This document shows, piece after piece, positions 27,891-36,191 of a stretch of 58,353 nucleotides of DNA; within the stretch, counting starts at the first letter, position 1, and each line of letters starts with the position of its first letter. The notes beneath the pieces are model-generated. The model saw only the letters and a program-made list of their open reading frames with translations. It searched no databases and was not told where the DNA came from. The position numbers were made by a program, and so were the translations under genes. Location: positions 1-58,353 of the forward strand of contig PHCF01000085.1 of the NCBI GenBank assembly GCA_002842145.1. Direction: 5' to 3'. The DNA is from Betaproteobacteria bacterium HGW-Betaproteobacteria-6. GTDB taxonomy: Bacteria; Pseudomonadota; Gammaproteobacteria; Burkholderiales; Rhodocyclaceae.

Positions 27891-28442
27891 TTGTCCGCCC
27901 CAAAAATCGCCCCCCTGACCTGCCACCCGGCCACCACCGGGGCGTTCGCATGCGGCATCGAGGTCAGCGTCGCAGCGACGGACGATGGCGGATTGCTCCT
28001 CCGCTATCGCATCACCTGCCCGCCAGCCGGCCTCCGCCTGCCGGCGCCGCAACCGGCCGGCCCGGCCGACGGCCTGTGGCAGCACACCTGCTGCGAAGCC
28101 TTCGTGATGGAAGACGGCGAAGCCTATCGCGAATTCAATTTCTCGCCGTCCGGCCAATGGGCGGCCTACCGATTCACCGGCTACCGGGCGCGCGACGAGG
28201 CCTTTGCCCCGGCGGCCGAACCGCAGCTTGGTTTCACCCCGCGGGTCGACGGTTGTGAACTGACCGCCACACTCCCCGTCGCCCTGCTCCCACCCGGCGA
28301 GATGCTGCAACTCGGCCTCACCGCCGTCATCGAAGCGGCAGATGGCAGCAAGCGCTACTGGGCGCTGGCCCACTGCGCGGCCCAACCCGATTTCCATGTC
28401 CGTCAGAGCTTTGCCCTGACCTTGAAGCGAAACACGCCATGA
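27891..28442 (+). CDS. DOMON-like domain protein
   Basis: A 183-residue beta-rich protein resembling DOMON-like type 9 proteins: LRYRITCPPAGLRLP, LWQHTCCEAFVMEDGEAYREFNFSPS, WAAYRFTGYRAR, ending YWALAHCAAQPDFHVRQSF. Such folds bind heme or sugars; the ligand is not known. No signal peptide is seen. The start is uncertain: only TTG 27891 fits, with no ribosome site, and the GTTGACCG repeat lies immediately upstream. Its stop overlaps the namZ start (ATGA), so the two are coupled. Confidence 0.75.
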   Translation: MSAPKIAPLTCHPATTGAFACGIEVSVAATDDGGLLLRYRITCPPAGLRLPAPQPAGPADGLWQHTCCEAFVMEDGEAYREFNFSPSGQWAAYRFTGYRARDEAFAPAAEPQLGFTPRVDGCELTATLPVALLPPGEMLQLGLTAVIEAADGSKRYWALAHCAAQPDFHVRQSFALTLKRNTP

Positions 28443-29653
28443 CCCAGACCATCCAGTTCGGTATCGACCGCCTGATCGCCGAGCCCGCCCTGCGCCGCCC
28501 GCTGGCTGGCCGGCGCCTCGCCCTGCTCGCCCACCCGGCCTCGGTCACCGCCGACCTGACCCATTCGCTCGACGCCCTGGCCGCCCTGCCCGATCTCAAA
28601 CTCAGCGCCGCCTTCGGTCCGCAGCACGGCCTGCGCGGCGACAAGCAGGACAACATGGTCGAGTCGCCCGACTTCCTCGACCCGCAACTCGGCATCCCGG
28701 TATTCAGCCTGTACGGCGAGGTGCGCCGGCCGACCGATGCGATGATGGACACTTTCGACGTCCTGCTCGTCGATCTGCAGGACCTTGGCTGCCGCATCTA
28801 CACCTTCATCACCACCCTGCGCTACGTCCTTGAAGCCGCCGCCAAACACGGCAAGAGCGTCTGGGTGCTCGACCGCCCCAACCCGGCCGGCCGCCCCGTC
28901 GAAGGGCTGACCCTGCGCGAAGGCTGGGAGAGCTTCGTCGGCGCCGGCGCCATGCCGATGCGCTATGGCCTGACCATGGGCGAACTCGGCCACTGGTTCA
29001 TCGCCACGCTCAAGCTCGACGTCGATTACCACGTCGTCACCATGCAAGGCTGGCAGCCCGACGCCGCCCCCGGCTACGGCTGGCCGCTCGGCGAACGGAC
29101 CTGGATCAACCCCAGCCCGAACGCCCCCAACCTGTGGATGGCCCGCGCCTACGCCGGCACGGTGATGCTCGAAGGCGCCACCTTGAGCGAAGGGCGCGGC
29201 ACAACGCGCCCGCTCGAACTGTTCGGCGCGCCGGACATCGATGCCCGCGCCGTCCTCGCCGAGATGCGCAGCTTCGCGCCGCACTGGCTGGCTGGCTGCA
29301 AACTGCGCGAATGCTGGTTCGAGCCGACCTTCCACAAACACGCCGGAAAACTCAACCACGGCATCCAGATCCACTGCGAAGGCCCGTACTATGACCACGC
29401 CGCCTTCAAGCCGTGGCGCATCCAGGCCCTCGCCTTCAAGGCCATCCGCCGCCTCGCCCCCGACTACCCCCTGTGGCGCGACTTCGCCTACGAGTACGAA
29501 CACGACCGCCTGGCCATCGACCTGATCAACGGCTCACCGCTCCTGCGTGAGTGGGTCGATGATCCGGCCACCCTGGCCAATGATCTCGACGGTCTGGCGA
29601 CCGCAGATGAAGCCGCTTGGCAGGATAGCCGCCGCCCCTTCCTGATCTACTGA
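28439..29653 (+). CDS. namZ: Exo-beta-N-acetylmuramidase NamZ (DUF1343)
   Basis: A 404-residue DUF1343 protein. NamZ of Bacillus and relatives releases N-acetylmuramic acid from the non-reducing end of peptidoglycan fragments. It shows LALLAHPASV, AFGPQHGLRGDKQDNMVE, IPVFSLYGEVR, the DVLLVDLQDLGCRIYTF block and the C-terminal WINPSPNAPNLW, EGATLSEGRGTTRPLE and GIQIHC. No signal peptide is seen, so a cytosolic recycling role is plausible. It forms an overlapping pair with the DOMON-like gene. Confidence 0.88.
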   Translation: MTQTIQFGIDRLIAEPALRRPLAGRRLALLAHPASVTADLTHSLDALAALPDLKLSAAFGPQHGLRGDKQDNMVESPDFLDPQLGIPVFSLYGEVRRPTDAMMDTFDVLLVDLQDLGCRIYTFITTLRYVLEAAAKHGKSVWVLDRPNPAGRPVEGLTLREGWESFVGAGAMPMRYGLTMGELGHWFIATLKLDVDYHVVTMQGWQPDAAPGYGWPLGERTWINPSPNAPNLWMARAYAGTVMLEGATLSEGRGTTRPLELFGAPDIDARAVLAEMRSFAPHWLAGCKLRECWFEPTFHKHAGKLNHGIQIHCEGPYYDHAAFKPWRIQALAFKAIRRLAPDYPLWRDFAYEYEHDRLAIDLINGSPLLREWVDDPATLANDLDGLATADEAAWQDSRRPFLIY

Positions 29654-29730
29654 AAATTGCGCGCCAGAGGCTTTCCATTGGGAATAAAATGGCCTCAAAA
29701 AGATAGCAAACTTGCCGACAGCGCCATGAG

Positions 29731-32700
29731 GTGACCAAGCTGAGCGAAGTGCGTTTGCGCGATGACTGCCCTGCAGCAATCGGCCATGGACTCACCAAGG
29801 CAGTGCTGGCGTTGTGCCTGCTGGTCGGACTCTCGGTCGCCAGCGCCGGCGAACTGACCGCCGCCCCCCAGGCATCGCCACCGGCCACCGCCACCCCGCA
29901 ACAAGTAGCCCGGTTCGCCATCCTTTCCATCCGTCCCAAGGCGGACACCCTGGCTCGCTGGCAACCGCTCATCGATTACCTCAACAGCACCGGCCCATCA
30001 CGGCCCATCGCGCTGGTTGCCATGAACATCCAGGAACTCGAAGCGGCCGTCCGCGAACGGCAGGTTGATTTCGTCCTGACCCAGCCCGCGCACTACATTC
30101 AGCTCACTCAGCGCGAAGGCCTGCATTCGCCGCTCGCCACGCTGATCGGCATTGACGGCGGCAAGCCGCTGGCCACTTTCGGCGGCGTCATCATCACCCG
30201 TCGCGACCGACAGGACATCCAGAAACTCGCCGACCTGCGCGGCAAGCGCATCGCTAGCGCCAACAAAAAAGGCCTCGGTTCCTACCTCATGCAGGCCTAT
30301 GAACTGAGCCGGGAAGGCATCCACCTGCCCGACGACGCCACGGTAATCGACGTCGGCCTGCCCCAAGACAGGGCCGTCAACGAACTGCTGGCCGGGCGCA
30401 CTGACGCCGCCTTCGTCCGCACCGGGATGATCGAGGCCCTGCACAAGGAAAACAAGCTCGATCTCAGCGAGATTCGCGTCATCAACGCCAAGGTCGATAG
30501 CACTTTCCCGTTTACCCGCTCGACCCGGCTTTACCCCGAATGGCCGGTCGCCGCGATGCCCTGGGCCGACGACGAACTGGCTCGGCAAATCGCCGGCGCC
30601 ATCCTGTCTCTGCCGCACAGTGGCGGCGCCGCTCGCGCCATCGGCATTCACGGCTTTGCCATTCCGGCCGACTACCGTCCGATCGAAACGCTGATGCGCG
30701 GTCTGCGCGTTGCCCCCTTCGATGCCTCGCCAACGATCACCGTCGGCGATATTTTTGCCCAGCATGGCCTGACCATTTCGATGGCCTTTGTCCTCGGCAT
30801 TACTGGTCTGCTTGTTGTCATCGTCGCGCTGTTCCGCGCCAACCGCCGGCTGACGACCGAACGTTCGCGAACGGCCGAAGCCATGGCCAGCCTGTCGGCG
30901 ACCGAAGCCCGCTTTCGCGCCGTTTTCGAAAACGTCGATGCCCTTTCCATCCAGGGTTACCTGGCCGACGGCACGGTTGCCTACTGGAACCATGCCTCGC
31001 AGACCCTGTATGGCTATACGCCCGACGAGGCGATTGGCCAGTCGCTGCTCGAACTCATCATTCCGCCCGCTTTGCATGAAAGCGTGCAACACGCCGTCGA
31101 CTGGATGTTCACCAACAAAACCGGCATTCCGGCTGGACGCCTGACCCTGCGCCACAAGGACGGCCATCCGGTCGAGGTCTATTCGAGCCACACCGTGGTC
31201 GATACGGCCGACCTCGGCACGATGATGTTTTGCCTCGACGTCGACTTGCGCCAACTGGCCACTGCCGAGCAGGCGCTCATGGAGAGCGAGGCGCGGCAAC
31301 GGATGATCCTCGAGACGCTTGGCGAAGGGGTGTACGGTGCCGACGCCAACGGCATCTGCTCGTTCATCAACCCGGCTGGTCTGGCCCTGCTCGGCTTCAG
31401 CGAAGAAGAGGTCCTCGGGCGTAGCACTCATGACCTTTTCCACCATCACCAAGCCGACGGAACGCCCTATCCGCTCGCCAACTGCCCACTTCACCTGACT
31501 TCCCGCGACGGCCTGACGCGCCGCCTGGAGGACGTTTTCTGGCGCAAGAACGGGGACATGTTCCCGGTCCGCCTGACCATCACGCCAACCCTGCACGGCG
31601 GCGTCATCAGCGGAACTGTGGTTTCCTTCTCGGACATCAGCGAAGCGCGCCGTATCGCGCTGGAGCTGGAGCAATACCGCGATCACCTCGAAGCCGAAGT
31701 CAGACAGCGTACGGCGCAACTGGACATCGCGCGACAGGCAGCCGAAGCCGCCAGCCGTTCGAAAAGCGCTTTCCTGGCCAACATGAGCCATGAAATCCGG
31801 ACGCCGCTCAACGCCGTGCTCGGCATGGTCCACTTGCTGCGCCGCGACAATCCGACGGCGACACAGGTCGACCGGCTGGACAAGATCGACGCCTCATCCC
31901 AGCATCTGCTCGCCGTCCTCAACGACATTCTGGACATTTCCAAGATCGAGGCCGGCAAGCTGCAACTCGATGAAACCACGGTCGACATTCGCAGCATTCT
32001 AAAACGCGTCGTTTCCGTGCTCGGAGAACGCGCCCGCGAAAAGGGACTGGTCCTGCAAACCGAATCCGACGATTTCACGCAAACGCTGATCGGCGACCCG
32101 ACACGCATCACCCAGTGCCTGATCAACTTCACCGGCAACGCCATCAAGTTCACCGAGCAGGGCAGCGTGACGATCAGGGTCAGCCAGATCTCCGCGAGCG
32201 ACAGTGAAGTCAAGCTGCACTTCGAGGTCGCCGACACCGGCATCGGCATTTCGGCAGAGGCCATCGCCCGCCTGTTCGCCATCTTCGAGCAGGCCGACAG
32301 CTCGACCAGCCGCAAGTTCGGTGGCACCGGCCTGGGCCTCGCCATCACCCGCCGCCTGGCCGAACTGATGGGCGGCAGTGTCGGCGTCAGCAGCACGCCG
32401 GGCCAGGGCAGCCGTTTCTGGTTCACGGCCCGCTTGAAACCGGGCAACGATGCCACGGATGCCCTGACGCCAAGCTTCACCGGCCTGACGCCGCAGGCCG
32501 TCCATGACACGCTGGCCGGCCACCATCTGCTGGTCGTCGAAGACGAGGCCATCAACCGTGAAATCGCCCTCGAGCTGCTCAGTGAATTTGGCGTCACCGC
32601 CGATACGGCCGAAAACGGGGAACAAGCGCTCGAACTGCTCGCCCGGCAGGACTACGATCTGGTCCTGATGGACATGCAGATGCCGAAGATGGACGGCCTG

Positions 32701-32883
32701 GAAGCCACTCGCCGGATTCGCGCCCAACCGCAGCACGCCTTGCTGCCGATCATCGCGATGACCGCCAACGCCTTCGCCGAAGACCGCGAACGTTGCCTGG
32801 CGGCGGGCATGAACGATTTTCTCTCGAAACCGGTCGAGCCTGTCGATCTCAAGCTGCGGCTATTGCGCCATCTGGCTGGCTGA
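29731..32883 (+). CDS. Hybrid sensor histidine kinase with PhnD-like periplasmic sensor
   Basis: A 1050-residue inner-membrane kinase. After an N-terminal signal/TM (residues ~20-40) comes a PhnD-type ligand-binding domain (about 60-320: VARFAILSIRPKADTLARW, QPAHYIQL). A TM follows at ~347-366, then two PAS domains (~390-510, ~525-650), HisKA with H687 in SHEIRTPLNAVLG, HATPase (GTGLGLAITRRL), and a C-terminal receiver with acceptor D981. The second PAS carries an HHH-x-ADG...CP motif shared with the convergent kinase. The periplasmic domain suggests direct sensing of a small molecule, perhaps an oxyanion or phosphonate. The GTG start is in an A-rich 77-base gap. Confidence 0.92.
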   Translation: MTKLSEVRLRDDCPAAIGHGLTKAVLALCLLVGLSVASAGELTAAPQASPPATATPQQVARFAILSIRPKADTLARWQPLIDYLNSTGPSRPIALVAMNIQELEAAVRERQVDFVLTQPAHYIQLTQREGLHSPLATLIGIDGGKPLATFGGVIITRRDRQDIQKLADLRGKRIASANKKGLGSYLMQAYELSREGIHLPDDATVIDVGLPQDRAVNELLAGRTDAAFVRTGMIEALHKENKLDLSEIRVINAKVDSTFPFTRSTRLYPEWPVAAMPWADDELARQIAGAILSLPHSGGAARAIGIHGFAIPADYRPIETLMRGLRVAPFDASPTITVGDIFAQHGLTISMAFVLGITGLLVVIVALFRANRRLTTERSRTAEAMASLSATEARFRAVFENVDALSIQGYLADGTVAYWNHASQTLYGYTPDEAIGQSLLELIIPPALHESVQHAVDWMFTNKTGIPAGRLTLRHKDGHPVEVYSSHTVVDTADLGTMMFCLDVDLRQLATAEQALMESEARQRMILETLGEGVYGADANGICSFINPAGLALLGFSEEEVLGRSTHDLFHHHQADGTPYPLANCPLHLTSRDGLTRRLEDVFWRKNGDMFPVRLTITPTLHGGVISGTVVSFSDISEARRIALELEQYRDHLEAEVRQRTAQLDIARQAAEAASRSKSAFLANMSHEIRTPLNAVLGMVHLLRRDNPTATQVDRLDKIDASSQHLLAVLNDILDISKIEAGKLQLDETTVDIRSILKRVVSVLGERAREKGLVLQTESDDFTQTLIGDPTRITQCLINFTGNAIKFTEQGSVTIRVSQISASDSEVKLHFEVADTGIGISAEAIARLFAIFEQADSSTSRKFGGTGLGLAITRRLAELMGGSVGVSSTPGQGSRFWFTARLKPGNDATDALTPSFTGLTPQAVHDTLAGHHLLVVEDEAINREIALELLSEFGVTADTAENGEQALELLARQDYDLVLMDMQMPKMDGLEATRRIRAQPQHALLPIIAMTANAFAEDRERCLAAGMNDFLSKPVEPVDLKLRLLRHLAG

Positions 32884-32925
32884 CATGCGGCTGCCGGCCC
32901 CCCGCCTCGGCCGGGAATGAAGTCA

Positions 32926-32960
32926 TACGGTCAACGGCGAAAAACAGCGATTTTCAGAAA
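32926..32960 (-). repeat. Copy 6 of the dispersed GTTGACCG element (minus orientation)
   Basis: On the minus strand it reads CTGAAAATCG, CTGTTTTTCG, then CCGTTGACCGTATG. It lies 43 bases after the kinase stop with the same orientation relative to that gene as other copies. A plus-strand GTTGACCGA lies about 45 bases further (32979), making an inverted pair in the gap between the two convergent kinases. Confidence 0.65.
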
Positions 32961-33009
32961 CCGGGGCGATAGCCAGCGTTGACCGAAGCCCGACGGTAAT
33001 CCAGCCAGC

Positions 33010-36000
33010 TCATCCCAAGGCCTCGACCGACAGGTTTTCCCTGATCACCCGGATCAATGCATCGGCATTGATCGGCTTGGTCACGTGAGAGACCATGCCG
33101 GCCGCCAGGCAGCGGTCGAGTTCTTCGCGGAAGGCATGCGCAGTCTGGGCGATGATCGGAAGCTGCGGCGCGACTTCGAGAATCTCGCTGGCGGCTTCAT
33201 AGCCATCCATTCCGGGCATCTGGATGTCCATCAGCACGACATCGAAAGCGCCCGGCCCATTGCCGAGCACCTGCTCGACGGCCGCGCGTCCGTCGCCGAC
33301 ACTCACCACGCTGGCCCCGTGGGCGATCAGTATTTCCTGGAGTACCTGCCGGTTGATGCTCTCGTCGTCGGCGACCAATATGGACACCCCGGCCAACGGT
33401 TTGCCGCCGGCTGCGGCGGCATCTTCCGGTGCCGCCGATGGCGCGACCGCCGGCGGCGAGGTCACACAGGGCAACCGAAACTCGACGCAGGTGCCGACCC
33501 CGAGCTGGCTATCAACGCGAATTTCACCGTCCATCAATTCGAGAATGCGCTTGCTGATCGCCAATCCGAGGCCGCTGCCGCCAAATTTCCGGGTCGACGA
33601 TGCATCGGCCTGCTGGAAAGGATTGAATAGCAGGTCAAGTTGCTCAGCATCCATGCCGATGCCGGTATCGGCCACCCGGAAGATCAGCATTCCGTCCTGG
33701 CATGACAGGGACAGCGTGACGCTGCCTGCCTCGGTGAATTTGACAGCATTGGTCAGAACGTTGAGCAGAACCTGCCCCATGCGCAGGGGGTCGCTGAGGC
33801 AGGTACGCGGCAGATCCGGCGCCAGGTCGACTTGCAGGGCCAGCCCCTTGGCACCGGCGCGATCGCGGACCAGCTCCAGCGTACTGGCGACGACTTGCTC
33901 GATCACTACCTCGGTATGCTCGATATTGAGCTTGCCGGCATCCAGTTTGGAAAAATCGAGGACGTCATTGATGACGCCGAGCAGACGCTGGCCGGAGGAC
34001 TTGATCTTGGTGAAGGCATCGCGTGCCTTGTCGCTGTTCAGATAGTTGCGGGCGCCGATTTCGGCAAAGCCGAGGACGCCGTTGAGCGGCGTGCGGATTT
34101 CATGGCTCATGTTGGCCAGGAACTCGCGGCGGATCTTGGCCAGGTTTTCCGCCGCCACCAGCGCCACCTCGCGGGCCTGCATTGCCGCCCGCTGGACGCT
34201 GACATCAACGAAGCTGGTCACCGCTCCGGTGATCTCGCCGTCCTGAATCATCGGGTGAGTCGCGTACATAACCGGCACCGGATGGCCGTCGGCATGCCAG
34301 TAAACCTCGTCGTCGACGCGAATCTTGTCACCCTGGCGCAGGGACTTGTAGCTCGGACATTCGGCCGACGGATAGGGCGAGTTATCGGCCTTGCTATGGT
34401 GGAACAGCGTATGCGCCAAGCGTCCGACCACCTGCTCCTGGGTGTAGCCGAGGATGGCGCAGCCGGCCGGGTTCATGAAGGTGACGATGCCGGCGCGGTC
34501 GATGCCATACAGTCCGTCGGCGCTGGAATCGAGAATGTGGCTGGCCCTCGCCTCGGTCTGGATCAGTTCAGAGGTGCGCTGCTGGACGAGCTCCTCCAGG
34601 TTGCGCCGATGCCGTTCGAGTTCGGCCTCGATCAGCTTGCGTTCGCTGATATCCCGGAAAACGTTGACGGCGCCGCTGATTTGCCCATCGCGCTCGATCG
34701 GCGAAACAGTAAATTCGACCGCGAACGAACTGCCGTCCTGGCGCCAGTACAGGCTGTCCTCGACATGCCGGCGCTGGCCATCGCGCAGCGTTTGATAGAC
34801 CGGGCAGTCACCCTCATCGAATACGCTGCCATCGACCTGATGGTGATGTGTTTCGGCATGCAGGTTCTTGCCGACGCCCTCGTTGTCGGACCAGCCGAAC
34901 ATCCGGCGCGCCGCCGGGTTGACGAAGATGACCTTGCCCGCCATGTCGACGCCGCAGATGCCCTCGGCCGCCGAGGCGAGAATCAGTTCGCTCTGCCGCC
35001 ACGCCGCCTCGGCCGCGCTGTTCGACGCTTCCAGTCGCCTGGTGTATTCGGCGGTCTGACGGGCCAGCGCCGCCTCGTCCGCTGCCTGACGGCGCAGGTT
35101 GCGCCCGATCAGCGTCGCCGAAACCAGCGTCGCCAGGGTGAATAGCCCGGCCAGCATCAGGATGCCCAGCGTATCGCGCCACCACTTGTGCAGATAATCC
35201 TGGTCGGCCAGCCCGACCACCAGGTAGAGCGGGTAGTTGCCGATCTGGCGAAAATGGTAGCCTCGGGATATGCCATCGACCCCCGAAGGCGCGTGGTAAT
35301 TGGCCGCTCGCCGGCCGGAATCGAGCAACCCCCGCAGATTGGACGATGGCGTCGTATTGCCGACCGTGGCGCCGCGGGTATCGTCCCGGGTGTAGCGAGC
35401 GAGCAGCGTGGTCTTGTCCCACAGGCCGATGTTGCCGTGGTCGCCCAGATCGAGCTTGGCAAACATGTCGATGAAATGGTCGACGGCGACGGCGACATGG
35501 ACATCCCCGGCAAAGCGGCCGTCCGGATAATTGACCCGCCGGCCGAGCGTGATCAGCCATTTTCCTGCCGCCCGGCCAACGATCGGTTTCGAGAAAACCA
35601 GCCCGGCCAGCGGGTCATCGCGCAGACGAATGAACTGCGGACGGTCGGCAATGCTGACCTGGGGCACCAGCACGCTTTTGACCGCGTTGCGAATGACGCC
35701 CTGGGCGTTGACCACACGCAGGCCGAGGGCTTCCGGAATCAGGGCGTCCTGCCTGGCGACCAGGGCATCAAGCATCTTGTCGTTGATACCGCCGCCGGCC
35801 AGTTGGCGCTCGACCTCGGCACCGACGGTGTGCAGCGTAAGGTCGATCTTGCTGATGAAGCCGACCAAGGCCTCCTCGAGAATCTTGGCGTAGTTCTCGG
35901 TGAGCGAGACCGCCTGGGCGACTTCGCGCTGATGATTGCGCTCGATGATCAGCCCGACGATCCCGAATACGAACAGATTGACCAGCAAGGTGCCAAGCCA

Positions 36001-36105
36001 CAGCTTGCCAATCATGCGGCTGCGACGCTTTCCAGGCGTGCCCGGATTCTCAGAATTTGCCAACGCCTCTCTCCCCGACTCGTTCTCGTCCGCATCCGGA
36101 ATCAA
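33010..36105 (-). CDS. Hybrid sensor histidine kinase with periplasmic Cache-like domain
   Basis: A 1031-residue kinase converging on the previous one. TM1 is at ~30-52. A periplasmic Cache-type sensor follows (~55-315, ending GNYPLYLVVGLADQDYL), then TM2 at ~318-338 and two PAS domains (~365-490, ~510-630). Both PAS domains carry the His-His...Cys-Pro motif (HHHQVDGSVFDEGDCP; HHSKADNSPYPSAECP). HisKA has H668 in SHEIRTPLNGVLG, the HATPase has GSGLGLAISKRI, and the receiver has acceptor D960 (VVLMDIQMPGMDG). Many domains match the PhnD-type kinase, so the two may have arisen by domain shuffling. Confidence 0.92.
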   Translation of the reverse strand: MIPDADENESGREALANSENPGTPGKRRSRMIGKLWLGTLLVNLFVFGIVGLIIERNHQREVAQAVSLTENYAKILEEALVGFISKIDLTLHTVGAEVERQLAGGGINDKMLDALVARQDALIPEALGLRVVNAQGVIRNAVKSVLVPQVSIADRPQFIRLRDDPLAGLVFSKPIVGRAAGKWLITLGRRVNYPDGRFAGDVHVAVAVDHFIDMFAKLDLGDHGNIGLWDKTTLLARYTRDDTRGATVGNTTPSSNLRGLLDSGRRAANYHAPSGVDGISRGYHFRQIGNYPLYLVVGLADQDYLHKWWRDTLGILMLAGLFTLATLVSATLIGRNLRRQAADEAALARQTAEYTRRLEASNSAAEAAWRQSELILASAAEGICGVDMAGKVIFVNPAARRMFGWSDNEGVGKNLHAETHHHQVDGSVFDEGDCPVYQTLRDGQRRHVEDSLYWRQDGSSFAVEFTVSPIERDGQISGAVNVFRDISERKLIEAELERHRRNLEELVQQRTSELIQTEARASHILDSSADGLYGIDRAGIVTFMNPAGCAILGYTQEQVVGRLAHTLFHHSKADNSPYPSAECPSYKSLRQGDKIRVDDEVYWHADGHPVPVMYATHPMIQDGEITGAVTSFVDVSVQRAAMQAREVALVAAENLAKIRREFLANMSHEIRTPLNGVLGFAEIGARNYLNSDKARDAFTKIKSSGQRLLGVINDVLDFSKLDAGKLNIEHTEVVIEQVVASTLELVRDRAGAKGLALQVDLAPDLPRTCLSDPLRMGQVLLNVLTNAVKFTEAGSVTLSLSCQDGMLIFRVADTGIGMDAEQLDLLFNPFQQADASSTRKFGGSGLGLAISKRILELMDGEIRVDSQLGVGTCVEFRLPCVTSPPAVAPSAAPEDAAAAGGKPLAGVSILVADDESINRQVLQEILIAHGASVVSVGDGRAAVEQVLGNGPGAFDVVLMDIQMPGMDGYEAASEILEVAPQLPIIAQTAHAFREELDRCLAAGMVSHVTKPINADALIRVIRENLSVEALG

Positions 36106-36191
36106 GGATCCCGATGCGACTTCATATCAGCCGTCCATCAGCAAAGATTAACATGCGCCCCGTCCCGCGCAAGGGGCGAAGCGGGCAAGCG

